This document shows positions 1-8,899 of a DNA stretch of 64,000 nt, one piece after another (within the stretch, counting starts at the first letter, position 1; every line of letters starts with the position of its first letter). Origin of the DNA: SZUA-442 sp051011415 (lineage in GTDB: Bacteria > Actinomycetota > Acidimicrobiia > Spongiisociales > UBA5794); the NCBI GenBank assembly GCA_051011415.1, contig JBPCTY010000060.1:1-64000 (forward strand). The letters are read 5' to 3'. Made by a program: the position numbers and the translations under genes. The notes beneath the pieces were generated by a model that saw only the letters and a list, made by a program, of their open reading frames with translations, made no database searches and had not been told where the DNA came from.

Positions 1-726
1 CACTGGTACCGAAGCCGCTGTGGGCGCATCGTCCGCACGATCGGCTGCGACTTCTCGCTCGATCGCATCGAGCGCTGCTGTGACATCGGCGATATCGGAT
101 TCATCCAGGGTCTCCGTTGCGCCGGTGCGAACATCAACAGTCTCTGCCGACTGGTCCAGCTCGACAGCTTGCTCGGGCTCACCCAGTGGCTCGGGCTCGG
201 TCTGGTCCGCTGCAGGCACGACAGGAACTGTGGCCTCGACCGTCGGCTCAGCTTCAACAGATAGCGTATCCGCAGCTTCCTCGGGTGCGTCGGCCGCATC
301 GTCACTGTGATCAGTATCGATGCCCATCGGCTCGGGAAGTTGGGACACCAGGTCATCATCCACGATCAGTGCGCGCACTGTATCAATGGCGACAGACACC
401 GGGCCTTCGTCACCCTCCAGCGCTACGGGAATCGAATCTGCGAGGTGCTCCAAGGTTCGTGCAAGCATCGACGAGGGCTGCAGATCTCCCTGCTGCACCC
501 AACGCCACACGAGTTCACAGGTCTCGCCACCACGGGCGATGCCTTCGTAACCCATGACCCTGCCGGTTCCCTTGATCGTGTGCCCCTCGCGGAGCATCGT
601 CCCGGCAAGATCCGGTGTAATTTCGTCGGCCGCCATCGCCCGCGCACCATCGGCGAGGGAGCGGGATCGCTCATCGAGTTCGTCCTTGAAGAGCTTCTCG
701 AGCTCAGGATCGTTTTGGAAGTCCAT
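1..726 (-). CDS. HPt-domain (CheA-like) signalling protein, 3' end cut by window edge
   Basis: Reading leftward from an ATG at 726, the frame stays open to base 1 (242 codons), so the C-terminal part lies outside the window. The first ~110 residues look like a histidine phosphotransfer domain: an acidic helix is followed by HTIKGTGRVMG, with a candidate phospho-accepting histidine at residue 49, as in the P1 domain of CheA. From about residue 125 the chain becomes a low-complexity Glu/Ala/Val/Thr-rich linker. A stand-alone HPt protein, a CheA kinase or a hybrid kinase are all possible; the kinase core, if any, is not visible. No strong ribosome binding site precedes the ATG. Domain call is fairly firm, full identity unknown. 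Confidence 0.65.
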   Translation of the reverse strand, partial: MDFQNDPELEKLFKDELDERSRSLADGARAMAADEITPDLAGTMLREGHTIKGTGRVMGYEGIARGGETCELVWRWVQQGDLQPSSMLARTLEHLADSIPVALEGDEGPVSVAIDTVRALIVDDDLVSQLPEPMGIDTDHSDDAADAPEEAADTLSVEAEPTVEATVPVVPAADQTEPEPLGEPEQAVELDQSAETVDVRTGATETLDESDIADVTAALDAIEREVAADRADDAPTAASVPV

Positions 727-874
727 TCACACACCACATCAGGGGCTTGTTGTCCACTTCAGCGATATCGGAACGGCGCGGTCCTCCCTTGAGAGAAATG
801 ACTAGTCAATTCAAGGAGACCCAGAAGTGGCCTCACATCAGGCCAACTCGGAGCGGTCATGGCCCAACGGTGCG

Positions 875-2137
875 TCAGTGCGCCTCACCCTTGCGGTACG
901 GGATACCGTCCGCAGCAGGCATCCGCAGACGCTGGGTTGCAAGCGACAGAACCAGCAGCGTGATGATGTACGGCGTTGCGGTGACGATCTGACTAGGAAC
1001 ATCGTCGGTCGTGAACCACCAGATGAAGAACAACAGGGCGAACACTGCCTGTGTCGCCGCCGATTGGTACTTCTTTCGAAAGATGCTGACGATCGTGAGC
1101 AGGACAAGCCCGGCAGCAATCAGGAGGATGATCCCGTGAACAGAGTCCTGTCGGAGCCTCAATGCGTCCGAGTACCCGAAGATTCCTGCGCCGGCAAGCA
1201 GCCCAAACGGGTTGTAGTTGCCAAAGATCATCGCACCGAGACCGATAAAGCCTCGACCCGCAGTCATTCCCTCTCGGTAGATGCCTGCCTGGACGACCAC
1301 CAAGTAGGCACCACCCATCCCTGCAAGACTGCCGGAGATCAGCACCGCCCAGTACTTCATCCGCAACACAGGAACGCCAAGCGACTCAGCGGCCCACGGA
1401 TTCTCACCGGCGGATCGCAGACGGAGACCCCATGCCGTTCGCCACAGCAGCCACCATGTGAACGGCACGAGAGCGAGTGCAATCACGGTCAACCACGACA
1501 ACTGGGTGGTCAAGCCCGCGCAGATGCTTGCCACATCCGAAATGAAGAACCAGCCCTTGTCCGCAACAGAATTGAAGAAGGGGGATAAGAGCGGCACGTC
1601 GAATGTTGGGATGAAGCCCTGGATTCTTGGAGACTGTGTTGCGCCGCCTCCGGTGTCCTCCGTGTACACGACACTTGACAAGAACCGCATGGAGCCGAGA
1701 GCGAGCAGGTTGATCGCAACACCGGACACGATCTGATCAACCGCAAACGTGACTGTGGCTATCGCGTGGATCAGACCGAAGATCGCTCCACCGAGCATGC
1801 CAAACAGCACGCCCATCCAAGGGCCGTACTGCCAACCGGCCCAGGCTCCAAACCACGTACCCGCGATCATCATGCCTTCGAGACCGATGTTGACGATGCC
1901 GGACCGCTCCGAGTACAGGCCGCCGAGACCGGCAAGCATGATCGGTACGGTGAGTCTGAGAGCAGCACCCCACGTACCTGCAGCGGTCAACTGATTCGTA
2001 CCTTCGACCTGTTGCACGATCGAAAGCACCAAGAGACCAAGCACGCCGATGAGGATGTACTTCGTCGTGCCAGAGACCTTGAATCTCGTGGGTGGATCAA
2101 CGTCCTCTGCAGGGGCCGGCCTTGTGTCGAGTGTCAT
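875..2137 (-). CDS. BMP-family nucleoside ABC transporter, permease subunit 2
   Basis: A 420-residue polytopic membrane protein of the branched-chain/ribose permease family, NupQ/YufQ type. A short soluble N-terminus leads into about 8-10 hydrophobic segments. The family motif region with GLYSERSGIVNIGLEGMM (residues ~75-95) is present, as is the EAA-like stretch SLAGMGGAYLVV. It would form the heterodimeric membrane channel with the permease at 2134-3252, energised by the double ATPase at 3249-4778 and fed by the lipoprotein at 4889-6055; homologues import nucleosides such as guanosine. The start is an ATG preceded by GGGGAGGTGG, and it overlaps the upstream permease stop by 4 nt, so translation is probably coupled. 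Substrate is inferred from family only. Confidence 0.88.
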   Translation of the reverse strand: MTLDTRPAPAEDVDPPTRFKVSGTTKYILIGVLGLLVLSIVQQVEGTNQLTAAGTWGAALRLTVPIMLAGLGGLYSERSGIVNIGLEGMMIAGTWFGAWAGWQYGPWMGVLFGMLGGAIFGLIHAIATVTFAVDQIVSGVAINLLALGSMRFLSSVVYTEDTGGGATQSPRIQGFIPTFDVPLLSPFFNSVADKGWFFISDVASICAGLTTQLSWLTVIALALVPFTWWLLWRTAWGLRLRSAGENPWAAESLGVPVLRMKYWAVLISGSLAGMGGAYLVVVQAGIYREGMTAGRGFIGLGAMIFGNYNPFGLLAGAGIFGYSDALRLRQDSVHGIILLIAAGLVLLTIVSIFRKKYQSAATQAVFALLFFIWWFTTDDVPSQIVTATPYIITLLVLSLATQRLRMPAADGIPYRKGEAH

Positions 2138-3252
2138 GCCGCCACCTCCCCTGACTCAATCGTCATGGCCTTTGTTGCCTCGGCCGCCGCCTTGATCTCG
2201 CGGTTCTTGATAAAGCGGTTGACAACCTCGTAGGCGATCACAACTGCGAGCACAACAACGCCCTGGATGATCTGGACGACCTCTTTGGGGATGTCGTTGA
2301 GGTCGAGGATGAGGGCAGATCTATCCATGAATCCGAAGAGGATTGCACCAAAGGCCATGCCGACTGCGTTGTTTCTTCCGAGCAAGGCGACCGCTATGCC
2401 GGCAAATCCGAAGCCTCTCGGGAAGTCCTGCGTGTAAGCACCAAACTTTCCAACCATGGTCGAGATACCGACGAGACCTGCAATTCCGCCTGAGATCAAC
2501 ATGGTGTAGAGAATCATCTTCTTGGGGTTGACACCAGACATCCTTGCCGCACCAGGATTCATGCCTGATGCCCGAAGATCGAATCCAAAACGCGTCTTCC
2601 AAACCAACTGGTGGTACAAGACACCGACGATGATGGCTCCGATCAGGAATCCCTGGAGCTCGATACCGCGGGGTTCGGTGAACCCGAGCGCTGGGAAGAT
2701 CCAGTTCAGGTCAGGCAAGAGCCCCGAATCAGGAATCGGCGGAGTCGTTTGGTTCAGCGATCCCGAGTCGACAGAGAAGTAGTTCCCGAGGAAGAAGCCA
2801 ACCACCGAGAATGCGATGAAGTTCAACATGATCGTCGCCACGACCTCGTTGACGCCTCTGGTGACCTTGAGAACGCCGGCTATCCCTGCCCAGATCGCAC
2901 CGACACCCACCGCCACCAATACGATGATGAGCACGTGGAGCGGGGCCCAGACGGCGATCGAGCCACCAACCCAGCCCGCAAACAGTGCTGCCACGAGATA
3001 CTGGCCCTCGACGCCGATGTTGAACATGCCCATCTTGAATCCGATGGCGACCGCGACAGCAGAGATGTACAACGGTATAGAGCGGTTGATGATCGATGCG
3101 ACCGATGTCGATGTCGTTCCAAAGTCCCACATAAGCCCAAAAGCCTCAATCGGGTTCACACCCACAGCGATCAACGCCAGAGCGGCGACACCTACGGCAA
3201 ACGCAAGGGCGATCGCAGGCGCCAAGAGCGCATAACCAATCCGCTTCATCAT
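2134..3252 (-). CDS. BMP-family nucleoside ABC transporter, permease subunit 1
   Basis: A 372-residue NupP/YufP-type permease with a first transmembrane segment at residues ~8-32 and about eight further segments. Family marks include MGMFNIGVEGQYLVAALFAG (residues ~70-95) and MLISGGIAGLVGISTM. It pairs with the permease encoded just downstream (4-nt overlap) and itself overlaps the ATPase gene by 4 nt, giving a tight ATPase-permease-permease operon. The C-terminal ~30 residues are charged and cytoplasmic. Related transporters take up nucleosides; the exact ligand cannot be read from the sequence. Confidence 0.88.
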   Translation of the reverse strand: MMKRIGYALLAPAIALAFAVGVAALALIAVGVNPIEAFGLMWDFGTTSTSVASIINRSIPLYISAVAVAIGFKMGMFNIGVEGQYLVAALFAGWVGGSIAVWAPLHVLIIVLVAVGVGAIWAGIAGVLKVTRGVNEVVATIMLNFIAFSVVGFFLGNYFSVDSGSLNQTTPPIPDSGLLPDLNWIFPALGFTEPRGIELQGFLIGAIIVGVLYHQLVWKTRFGFDLRASGMNPGAARMSGVNPKKMILYTMLISGGIAGLVGISTMVGKFGAYTQDFPRGFGFAGIAVALLGRNNAVGMAFGAILFGFMDRSALILDLNDIPKEVVQIIQGVVVLAVVIAYEVVNRFIKNREIKAAAEATKAMTIESGEVAA

Positions 3253-4778
3253 GCCGATTCCTCGACAGACACACCAGTCATATAGGAGCCAAGAGTCGTC
3301 GGAGTGACATTGGATGGATCCAGCTGGGCAGCGATCTTGCCTTCGAAGAGCACGAGGAGCGTGTCTGACAGCCCGATCAGCTCCTCAAGATCCGCCGAGA
3401 TCAGCAGAACCGCAAGCCCTTCCTTTCGGGCGTCTCTGAGCTCGTCCCAAATGGCTGCCTGGGCGCCAACATCGATCCCTCGGGTTGGATGTGCGGCGAT
3501 GAGTACCCGTGGGTCCAGGATCATCTCTTTGCCGACGATGAGCTTCTGTTGGTTACCGCCAGACAGGGCAACTGCATCCACGTCGACAGAGGGGGTGCGC
3601 ACATCGAACCGCTCGACCACGTCCTCCGTGAGGCTTCGTGCAGCCTTACGATCGATGAACATGCCCTTCGAGAAAGGTTTTACCGACTGGTGGCCAAGCA
3701 TCGCGTTTTCCCATAAGGGTGCATCGAGCAGAAGTCCCTGACGATGGCGGTCCTCCGGGATGATTCCGATCCCTGCTGTCCGACGCTCTTTGGTGTGCAG
3801 CCGTGAGATGTTGTCGCCGTGAAGCTCAATTGTCCCCGAGGAAGCCTCACGGATACCCATGATCGTGTCGACTAGTTCGCCTTGGCCGTTGCCCTCGACA
3901 CCGGCGATGCCCACAATCTCGCCCCGCCGAATGTTGAACGACACATCCTCGATGGCATAACGGCCATCCGAGTGGAGCGACGAGAGATTCTTGACCGAGA
4001 GCTCGACGACATCCGTCACGGTCGACGACGTGGTTTCGGGTGTCGGTAGCTCTGACCCAACCATCAGCTCCGCAAGCTCATGCGCATCGACCTGGGATGG
4101 GGCAGTCGAAGCAACCGTTTTCCCCCCGCGCATCACGGTGATCCCATCGGATATGGCCAAAACCTCATCCAACTTGTGGGAAATGAAGATGATCGTGACG
4201 CCCTCTGATTGCAGTTCTTTGAGGGAAGAAAAGAGCTCATCCACCTCCTGCGGCACGAGAACCGCAGTCGGCTCATCGAGGATCAGGATTGTGGCGCCTC
4301 GGTAGAGAACCTTCATGATCTCAACACGTTGACGCTCGCCGATGGTGAGGTCTTCGACGGCGGCATCAGGATCGAGCGCCATCCCGTATTGCTCGGACAG
4401 TTCGAGAATTCGGTCCTTCGCTGCCTTGAAGTCGATTCGGATACCTGATCGCGGTTCGTCTCCGAGGATGATGTTCTCCAGAACCGAGAGATAATCGGCA
4501 AGCATGAAGTGCTGGTGGACCATGCCGATGCCGTGACTGATTGCATCCTTGGGCGAGTGGAGATTGACTTCTTCGCCGCGAATTGCGATTCGTCCACTGT
4601 CCGGCTGCTGCATGCCGTACAGGATCTTCATCAGGGTCGACTTGCCTGCACCATTCTCGCCGACGACTGCATGGATCTCGCCAAGACCGACCGAGAGATT
4701 GACGTCGTCATTGGCAACGACACCCGGAAAGGTTTTGGTGATGTCGGTGAGTTCGACCGCGCTCCCGTTGTCCGCCAA
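3249..4778 (-). CDS. BMP-family nucleoside ABC transporter, double ATP-binding subunit
   Basis: A 509-residue protein with two fused ABC ATPase domains, the NupO/YufO/RbsA arrangement. The first domain has Walker A GENGAGKST at residues 40-48, a signature region LTIGERQRVEIMK (~143) and Walker B ILILDEP. The second has a degenerate Walker A (GVEGNGQGE, ~290, lacking the usual GKS/T) and signature LSGGNQQK (~411), as is normal for this family, where only one site hydrolyses ATP well. The start is TTG at 4778 with GGAG eight bases upstream. A hairpin separates this gene from the binding-protein gene, suggesting the lipoprotein is made in excess and the ATPase/permease genes are expressed by read-through. 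Confidence 0.92.
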   Translation of the reverse strand: MADNGSAVELTDITKTFPGVVANDDVNLSVGLGEIHAVVGENGAGKSTLMKILYGMQQPDSGRIAIRGEEVNLHSPKDAISHGIGMVHQHFMLADYLSVLENIILGDEPRSGIRIDFKAAKDRILELSEQYGMALDPDAAVEDLTIGERQRVEIMKVLYRGATILILDEPTAVLVPQEVDELFSSLKELQSEGVTIIFISHKLDEVLAISDGITVMRGGKTVASTAPSQVDAHELAELMVGSELPTPETTSSTVTDVVELSVKNLSSLHSDGRYAIEDVSFNIRRGEIVGIAGVEGNGQGELVDTIMGIREASSGTIELHGDNISRLHTKERRTAGIGIIPEDRHRQGLLLDAPLWENAMLGHQSVKPFSKGMFIDRKAARSLTEDVVERFDVRTPSVDVDAVALSGGNQQKLIVGKEMILDPRVLIAAHPTRGIDVGAQAAIWDELRDARKEGLAVLLISADLEELIGLSDTLLVLFEGKIAAQLDPSNVTPTTLGSYMTGVSVEESA

Positions 4779-4825
4779 GCCCTAGGCTCCTCGCTCGCCA
4801 TCCGTCCGTATAGCCCAGTATGCAA

Positions 4826-4855
4826 CGAAGCCCGAGGCTAGCGCCCCGGGCTTCG
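4826..4855 (-). terminator. Hairpin between lipoprotein gene and ABC ATPase gene
   Basis: A 13-bp inverted repeat with one mismatch and a 4-base loop (TAGC) lies 34 bases after the binding-protein stop codon. It is GC-rich but has no clean T-run on the minus strand. It probably works as a partial terminator or as an mRNA 3'-end stabiliser, lowering expression of the downstream ATPase and permeases relative to the lipoprotein. This layout is common in binding-protein-dependent transporters. Confidence 0.65.
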
Positions 4856-4888
4856 CTGTTCCGAATGAACGGCTGATTGTGGCTGGGA

Positions 4889-6055
4889 TCAGCCAGCAGG
4901 CTCGATTGGAACCTCAAGCTCGCCCGACACGATCTTCAAACGCAGCTCGTCGAGCTGGCCTGCGATATCGTCGACAAATCCACCAGTAGTGGAGTAAGCA
5001 ACACCGTCGGCGCCGAGGTCAAGGACCACGACGTTGGACTGCTGACCACCTTCGATGTACTTCGCGATGGTTGAGTAGACCGCAACATCGACACGCTTGA
5101 GCATCGAAGTCAGAATGAACTCTGAAACCTCGTCACCTGCGGTCAGGTATTGATCAGAGTCAACGCCGATAGCCCATACCTTGGTACCAGAAGACTCGGA
5201 AGTCTCCTTTGCGGCCTCAAAGAGGCCAGCGCCGGAACCACCAGCAGCGTGGTAGACGATGTCAGCACCGTCCTGGTACATGGCGAGTGCGGCTTCCTTG
5301 CCCTTTGCAGGATCAGTGAATCCAGCGAAGTCAGGGAACTCAGTCAGGTACTGAACGATGATCTCAACGTCAGGGTTGACCTGAGCAGCACCGAAGGCAA
5401 ATCCTGCCTCGAACTTCTCGATCAATCCAAGCCCAGCAACACCACCGATGAACCCGATCTTGTTGGTCTGCGTCTTGAGTGCGGCTGCGGCACCAACGAG
5501 TGCCGAACCCTGCTCCTCAGCGAAGACGAGTGACACGACGTTCGGAGCATCAACGACGGAGTCGATAATGGCGAAGTTCGTGTCGGGGAAGTCAACGGCG
5601 GCGGCCGTGACCGCATCACCGAAGGCAAATCCGACTGCGAAGGTCAGCTCGTGGCCGCTCTCAGCAAGCAGGCGGAGGTTCTCTTCGCGGTTCTCGCCAC
5701 CAGCGGATGGCTCGAGTTCACGAGCTTCAATTCCGAAGTCAGCAACGGCACGGTCGAGACCTGCGGCAGCAGAGTCGTTGAACGACTTGTCACCACGTCC
5801 GCCGATGTCGTACGCCATACCAACGAGCACGCCTTCGCCGCCGCCAGCAGCGACGGTCGTCGTGGTCTCCTCGGCCGGAGCCTCAGTGGTCGTTGTCTCT
5901 TCGCCACCAGCAGCGGTGGTCGTTGTCTCTTCGCCACCAGCAGCGGCGGTGGTCGTTGTCTCTTCGCCACCGTCGTCGCTGCAGGCAGCGGCGACCAGTG
6001 CGAGTACGAGCAGCAGCGCGAGGAACATTCCGCGCTTCTTGAGCCCTGAGCGCAT
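4889..6055 (-). CDS. BMP-family substrate-binding lipoprotein
   Basis: A 388-residue lipoprotein of the Bmp/NupN/PnrA family, the extracellular nucleoside receptor for the ABC genes downstream. Start chosen at ATG 6055 because AAAGGGTG precedes it and a signal peptide follows at once: basic MRSGLKKR, a hydrophobic stretch, and a lipobox-like end with the lipidated Cys at residue 25. An upstream in-frame ATG at 6148 would bury this signal. Residues ~26-75 are an imperfect repeat of GGEETTTTAA-type units, a flexible anchor linker. The binding domain then shows VGMAYDIGGRGDKSFND, the usual BMP opening with an Asp/Asn ligand pocket, and GFIGGVAGLGL. Substrate is probably a purine nucleoside by homology. 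Confidence 0.9.
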   Translation of the reverse strand: MRSGLKKRGMFLALLLVLALVAAACSDDGGEETTTTAAAGGEETTTTAAGGEETTTTEAPAEETTTTVAAGGGEGVLVGMAYDIGGRGDKSFNDSAAAGLDRAVADFGIEARELEPSAGGENREENLRLLAESGHELTFAVGFAFGDAVTAAAVDFPDTNFAIIDSVVDAPNVVSLVFAEEQGSALVGAAAALKTQTNKIGFIGGVAGLGLIEKFEAGFAFGAAQVNPDVEIIVQYLTEFPDFAGFTDPAKGKEAALAMYQDGADIVYHAAGGSGAGLFEAAKETSESSGTKVWAIGVDSDQYLTAGDEVSEFILTSMLKRVDVAVYSTIAKYIEGGQQSNVVVLDLGADGVAYSTTGGFVDDIAGQLDELRLKIVSGELEVPIEPAG

Positions 6056-6168
6056 TAGTGCACCCTTTCGTTCGTCGTATTTGGAAAATCTCCCGACCCA
6101 GATAAACCTTCGGGGGAGTGCTTCGAAGTGTAGGTGTCCTCGGCCCACGAGTGGTTGTCGGAACGCGA

Positions 6169-6198
6169 GAAAGCCCCGCTGTTGACAGCGGGGCTTTC
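6169..6198 (-). terminator. Rho-independent terminator after clpC
   Basis: A perfect 13-bp inverted repeat with a 4-base loop (stem GAAAGCCCCGCTG) lies 25 bases past the clpC stop. On the minus strand the stem ends in CTTTC, a short pyrimidine-rich tail. It is symmetrical enough to act in both directions and separates clpC from the nucleoside transporter operon. Confidence 0.85.
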
Positions 6199-6222
6199 CG
6201 TGTGCTTGGAGCGTGGCTCTTG

Positions 6223-8727
6223 CTAGTTCTCAGCAAGCTCGACAGGTGGTTGGTCGGGTGTTTCGACGGCCTCAAACGCCAGCGACTCTCCGTCCTCGCC
6301 ATCGACGGTCACGAGAATCGTGCTTCCGGCTGGGAACTCCTTGAAGAGCACCTTCTCCGACAGCGGATCCTCGAGCATTCGTTGGATTGCACGACGCAGC
6401 GGACGAGCGCCAAGCTGCGGGTCGTACCCCTTCTTCCCGAGGAGCTCCTTGGCGTCATCGGTGAGGATGAGGTCGAGTGCCTGCCCTTCGAGCTGCTCTC
6501 GCACCCTGCTGAGAAGGAGATCAACAATCAGCTTGACCTCTTCCATCGTGAGCTCGTGGAACACGATGACCTCATCAATACGGTTGAGGAACTCGGGACG
6601 GAAGTGCGTCTTCAGCGCCTCGATCACCTTCTCACGCATCTTGTCGTAGTTCATCTCGTCCGACCGCTCGGAGAACCCGATGTTCGACTTGCGAAGATCA
6701 GCTGTTCCGAGGTTTGACGTCATGATGATCACGGTGTTCTTGAAGTCGACCGTGCGACCCTGCGAGTCGGTCAGACGTCCGTCCTCAAGGATCTGGAGCA
6801 GGATGTTGAACACATCAGGGTGTGCCTTTTCGATCTCATCGAACAGCACCACAGAGAATGGCTTTCTGCGAACCGCTTCGGTGAGCTGCCCACCCTCGTC
6901 GTAGCCAACGTAACCCGGGGGCGAGCCGACGAGCCTGCTGACCGCGTGCTTCTCCATGTACTCGGACATGTCGATTTGGATCAATGCAGATTCGTCACCA
7001 AAGAGGAACTCGGTGAGTGTCTTGGCTGTCTCGGTCTTTCCGACACCTGATGGCCCAAGGAAGATGAAGGACCCTGATGGTCGCTTCGGATCCTTCAGAC
7101 CGGCACGGGTCCTTCGGATGGCCTTCGAGACCGCGGTGATGCCGTCCTCCTGGCCGATGATCCGCTTGTGCAGCTCTTCTTCCATGTTGAGGAGCTTCTC
7201 CGTCTCCTCCTCGGTGAGTCGATGCACGGGGATCCCGGTCCACTGGGCAAGAACCTCGGCAATCTCTTCCTCATCGATCGTCGCCTTGAAGGTCTGGCCT
7301 TCGGCGGTTGAGGTCGATTCGGCTTCTGAGCGCTCGGCAACGAGCTCACGTTCGCGATCGCGAAGTTGCGCGGCACGCTCGTACTGCTGTGCGAGGACTG
7401 CCTCACGCTTGTCCGTTCGGAGTTTGCCGATCTGATCGTCGATCTCCTTCACCTCTTCAGGAAGGTTCGATCGTCGAAGACGCATACGGCTACCGGCCTC
7501 ATCAAGAAGGTCGATGGCCTTGTCCGGCAGAAAACGGTCGGCGATGTAGCGGTCCGCAAGGTTTGCTGCGTTCACAAGGGCCTGTTCGGTGAACTCAACC
7601 TTGTGATGCTCCTCGTACGACTCGCGTAGGCCTTCAAGGATGCGGATTGTGTCCGCGATCGATGGCTCATCGACCTGGATCGGCTGGAATCGCCTCTCCA
7701 ATGCAGAGTCCTTCTCGAGGTACTTGCGGTACTCCTCAAGGGTGGTCGCACCAATGGTTTGAAGCTCTCCGCGAGCCAGCATCGGTTTGAGGATGCTCGC
7801 TGCGTCGATCGCACCTTCGGCTGCACCTGCACCCACCAGCGTGTGGATCTCATCGATGAACAGGATGATGTCGCCTCTTGTGCGAATCTCCTTCAACACC
7901 TTTTTGAGGCGCTCCTCGAAATCTCCGCGGTAGCGGGATCCAGCCACGAGAGCGCCGAGGTCGAGGGTGTAGATGTGCTTGTTGGTGAGGGTGTCGGGGA
8001 CCGTGCCGTCAACGATCTGTTGTGCAAGCCCTTCGACGATCGCGGTCTTGCCTACTCCAGGCTCACCGATCAGAACTGGGTTGTTCTTGGTCCGGCGTGA
8101 GAGCACCTGCATCACACGCTCGATCTCGCTCGCTCGGCCGATGACTGGATCCAGCGTTTGCTCGCGTGCGAGCTGGGTAAGGTTGCGACCGAACTGGTCG
8201 AGCACGGCTGAACCAGACGAGCTTCCCTCGCCTCGTCCGCTGCCTGATCCGGCGCCCTGTGGAGCACCGGGACTGCCGCCCTCTTCTCCTTGGACGCCTG
8301 AAAGCAGCTGAATGACCGTTTGGCGAACCTTCGTCAGCTCAGCGCCAAGCTTGACGAGGACCTGAGCGGCAACTCCTTCGCCCTCTCGGATCAATCCGAG
8401 CAGGATGTGCTCGGTGCAGATGTAGTTGTGGCCCAGCTGGAGTGCTTCGCGGAGCGAAAGCTCAAGAACTTTCTTTGCCCGCGGTGTAAATGGAATGTGA
8501 CCGGATGGAGCCTGTGACCCCTGACCGATGATCTCGACGACCTGGCTTCTCACAGACTCAAGGTTGATGTCCATTCCTTCAAGCGCACGGGCAGCTACGC
8601 CCTCGCCCTCATGGATCAACCCGAGCAGGATGTGCTCGGTGCCGATGTAGTTGTGGTTGAGGAGCCGCGCTTCTTCCTGGGCAAGCACGACCACCCTTCG
8701 AGCTCTGTCAGTGAAACGTTCGAACAA
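6223..8727 (-). CDS. clpC: ATP-dependent Clp protease ATPase ClpC
   Basis: An 834-residue class I AAA+ unfoldase that feeds proteins into the ClpP protease. Two Clp_N repeats occupy residues 1-145 (each with a GTEHILLGLI/CTEHILLGLI box). They are followed by an unusually Gly/Ser-rich linker (~147-175), the D1 ATPase (Walker A GEPGVGKTA, Walker B ILFIDEIH), a UVR-type middle domain (~420-455) and the D2 ATPase (Walker A GPSGVGKTE, ~555, with GYVGYDEGG pore loop). The family start MFERFTDRARRV is encoded by a TTG codon; AAGGAC lies just upstream. It is monocistronic, closed by the hairpin at 6169-6198. Two promoter-like elements and a palindrome lie upstream (separate entries), pointing to stress regulation. 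Confidence 0.97.
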   Translation of the reverse strand: MFERFTDRARRVVVLAQEEARLLNHNYIGTEHILLGLIHEGEGVAARALEGMDINLESVRSQVVEIIGQGSQAPSGHIPFTPRAKKVLELSLREALQLGHNYICTEHILLGLIREGEGVAAQVLVKLGAELTKVRQTVIQLLSGVQGEEGGSPGAPQGAGSGSGRGEGSSSGSAVLDQFGRNLTQLAREQTLDPVIGRASEIERVMQVLSRRTKNNPVLIGEPGVGKTAIVEGLAQQIVDGTVPDTLTNKHIYTLDLGALVAGSRYRGDFEERLKKVLKEIRTRGDIILFIDEIHTLVGAGAAEGAIDAASILKPMLARGELQTIGATTLEEYRKYLEKDSALERRFQPIQVDEPSIADTIRILEGLRESYEEHHKVEFTEQALVNAANLADRYIADRFLPDKAIDLLDEAGSRMRLRRSNLPEEVKEIDDQIGKLRTDKREAVLAQQYERAAQLRDRERELVAERSEAESTSTAEGQTFKATIDEEEIAEVLAQWTGIPVHRLTEEETEKLLNMEEELHKRIIGQEDGITAVSKAIRRTRAGLKDPKRPSGSFIFLGPSGVGKTETAKTLTEFLFGDESALIQIDMSEYMEKHAVSRLVGSPPGYVGYDEGGQLTEAVRRKPFSVVLFDEIEKAHPDVFNILLQILEDGRLTDSQGRTVDFKNTVIIMTSNLGTADLRKSNIGFSERSDEMNYDKMREKVIEALKTHFRPEFLNRIDEVIVFHELTMEEVKLIVDLLLSRVREQLEGQALDLILTDDAKELLGKKGYDPQLGARPLRRAIQRMLEDPLSEKVLFKEFPAGSTILVTVDGEDGESLAFEAVETPDQPPVELAEN

Positions 8728-8754
8728 CGTCCTTCAACCCTCATATACATCTAT

Positions 8755-8775
8755 GGCGCTCCGAATCGGGGCGCC
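8755..8775. promoter_or_regulatory. 21-bp near-perfect palindrome in clpC leader
   Basis: GGCGCTCCGA, one central A, then TCGGGGCGCC: ten-base arms with one mismatch. It sits 28-48 bases upstream of the clpC start and just downstream of a -10-like TATACT (minus strand, 8787-8782), so it would overlap the 5' untranslated region. It could be a repressor operator or an mRNA hairpin. It does not resemble the HAIR or CIRCE heat-shock operators I know. No regulator can be named from sequence. Confidence 0.45.
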
Positions 8776-8853
8776 TCTTGGAGTATAGGAGCGGAGCCCC
8801 CATACCCCCGGGAACCTGATCCAGCGGTACTGGCCGCGCTGGTCGCTATCGAG

Positions 8854-8879
8854 AACGCACGATGTACCATCGGCATTCC
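8854..8879 (-). promoter_or_regulatory. Candidate SigR-type promoter for clpC
   Basis: On the minus strand GGAAT (8879-8875) is followed after exactly 18 bases by GTT (8856-8854). This is the form published for Streptomyces SigR promoters, and Clp protease genes belong to SigR/SigH regulons in several actinobacteria. A sigR-rsrA pair is present in this window at 22959-23800. The motif has only eight fixed bases, so a chance match is possible; position upstream of a plausible target is the main support. Confidence 0.4.
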
Positions 8880-8899
8880 AGCTCCCGGAGTGAATTCTC

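Noticed and set aside
5830..5985. Short tandem repeat as a CRISPR or mobile element
   Set aside because: The repeats are codons for the EETTTT linker in the lipoprotein, in frame and protein-coding.
6056..6168. Purine riboswitch ahead of the nucleoside-transporter lipoprotein
   Set aside because: The region has no recognisable purine-sensing core or paired stems; it is a plain leader.
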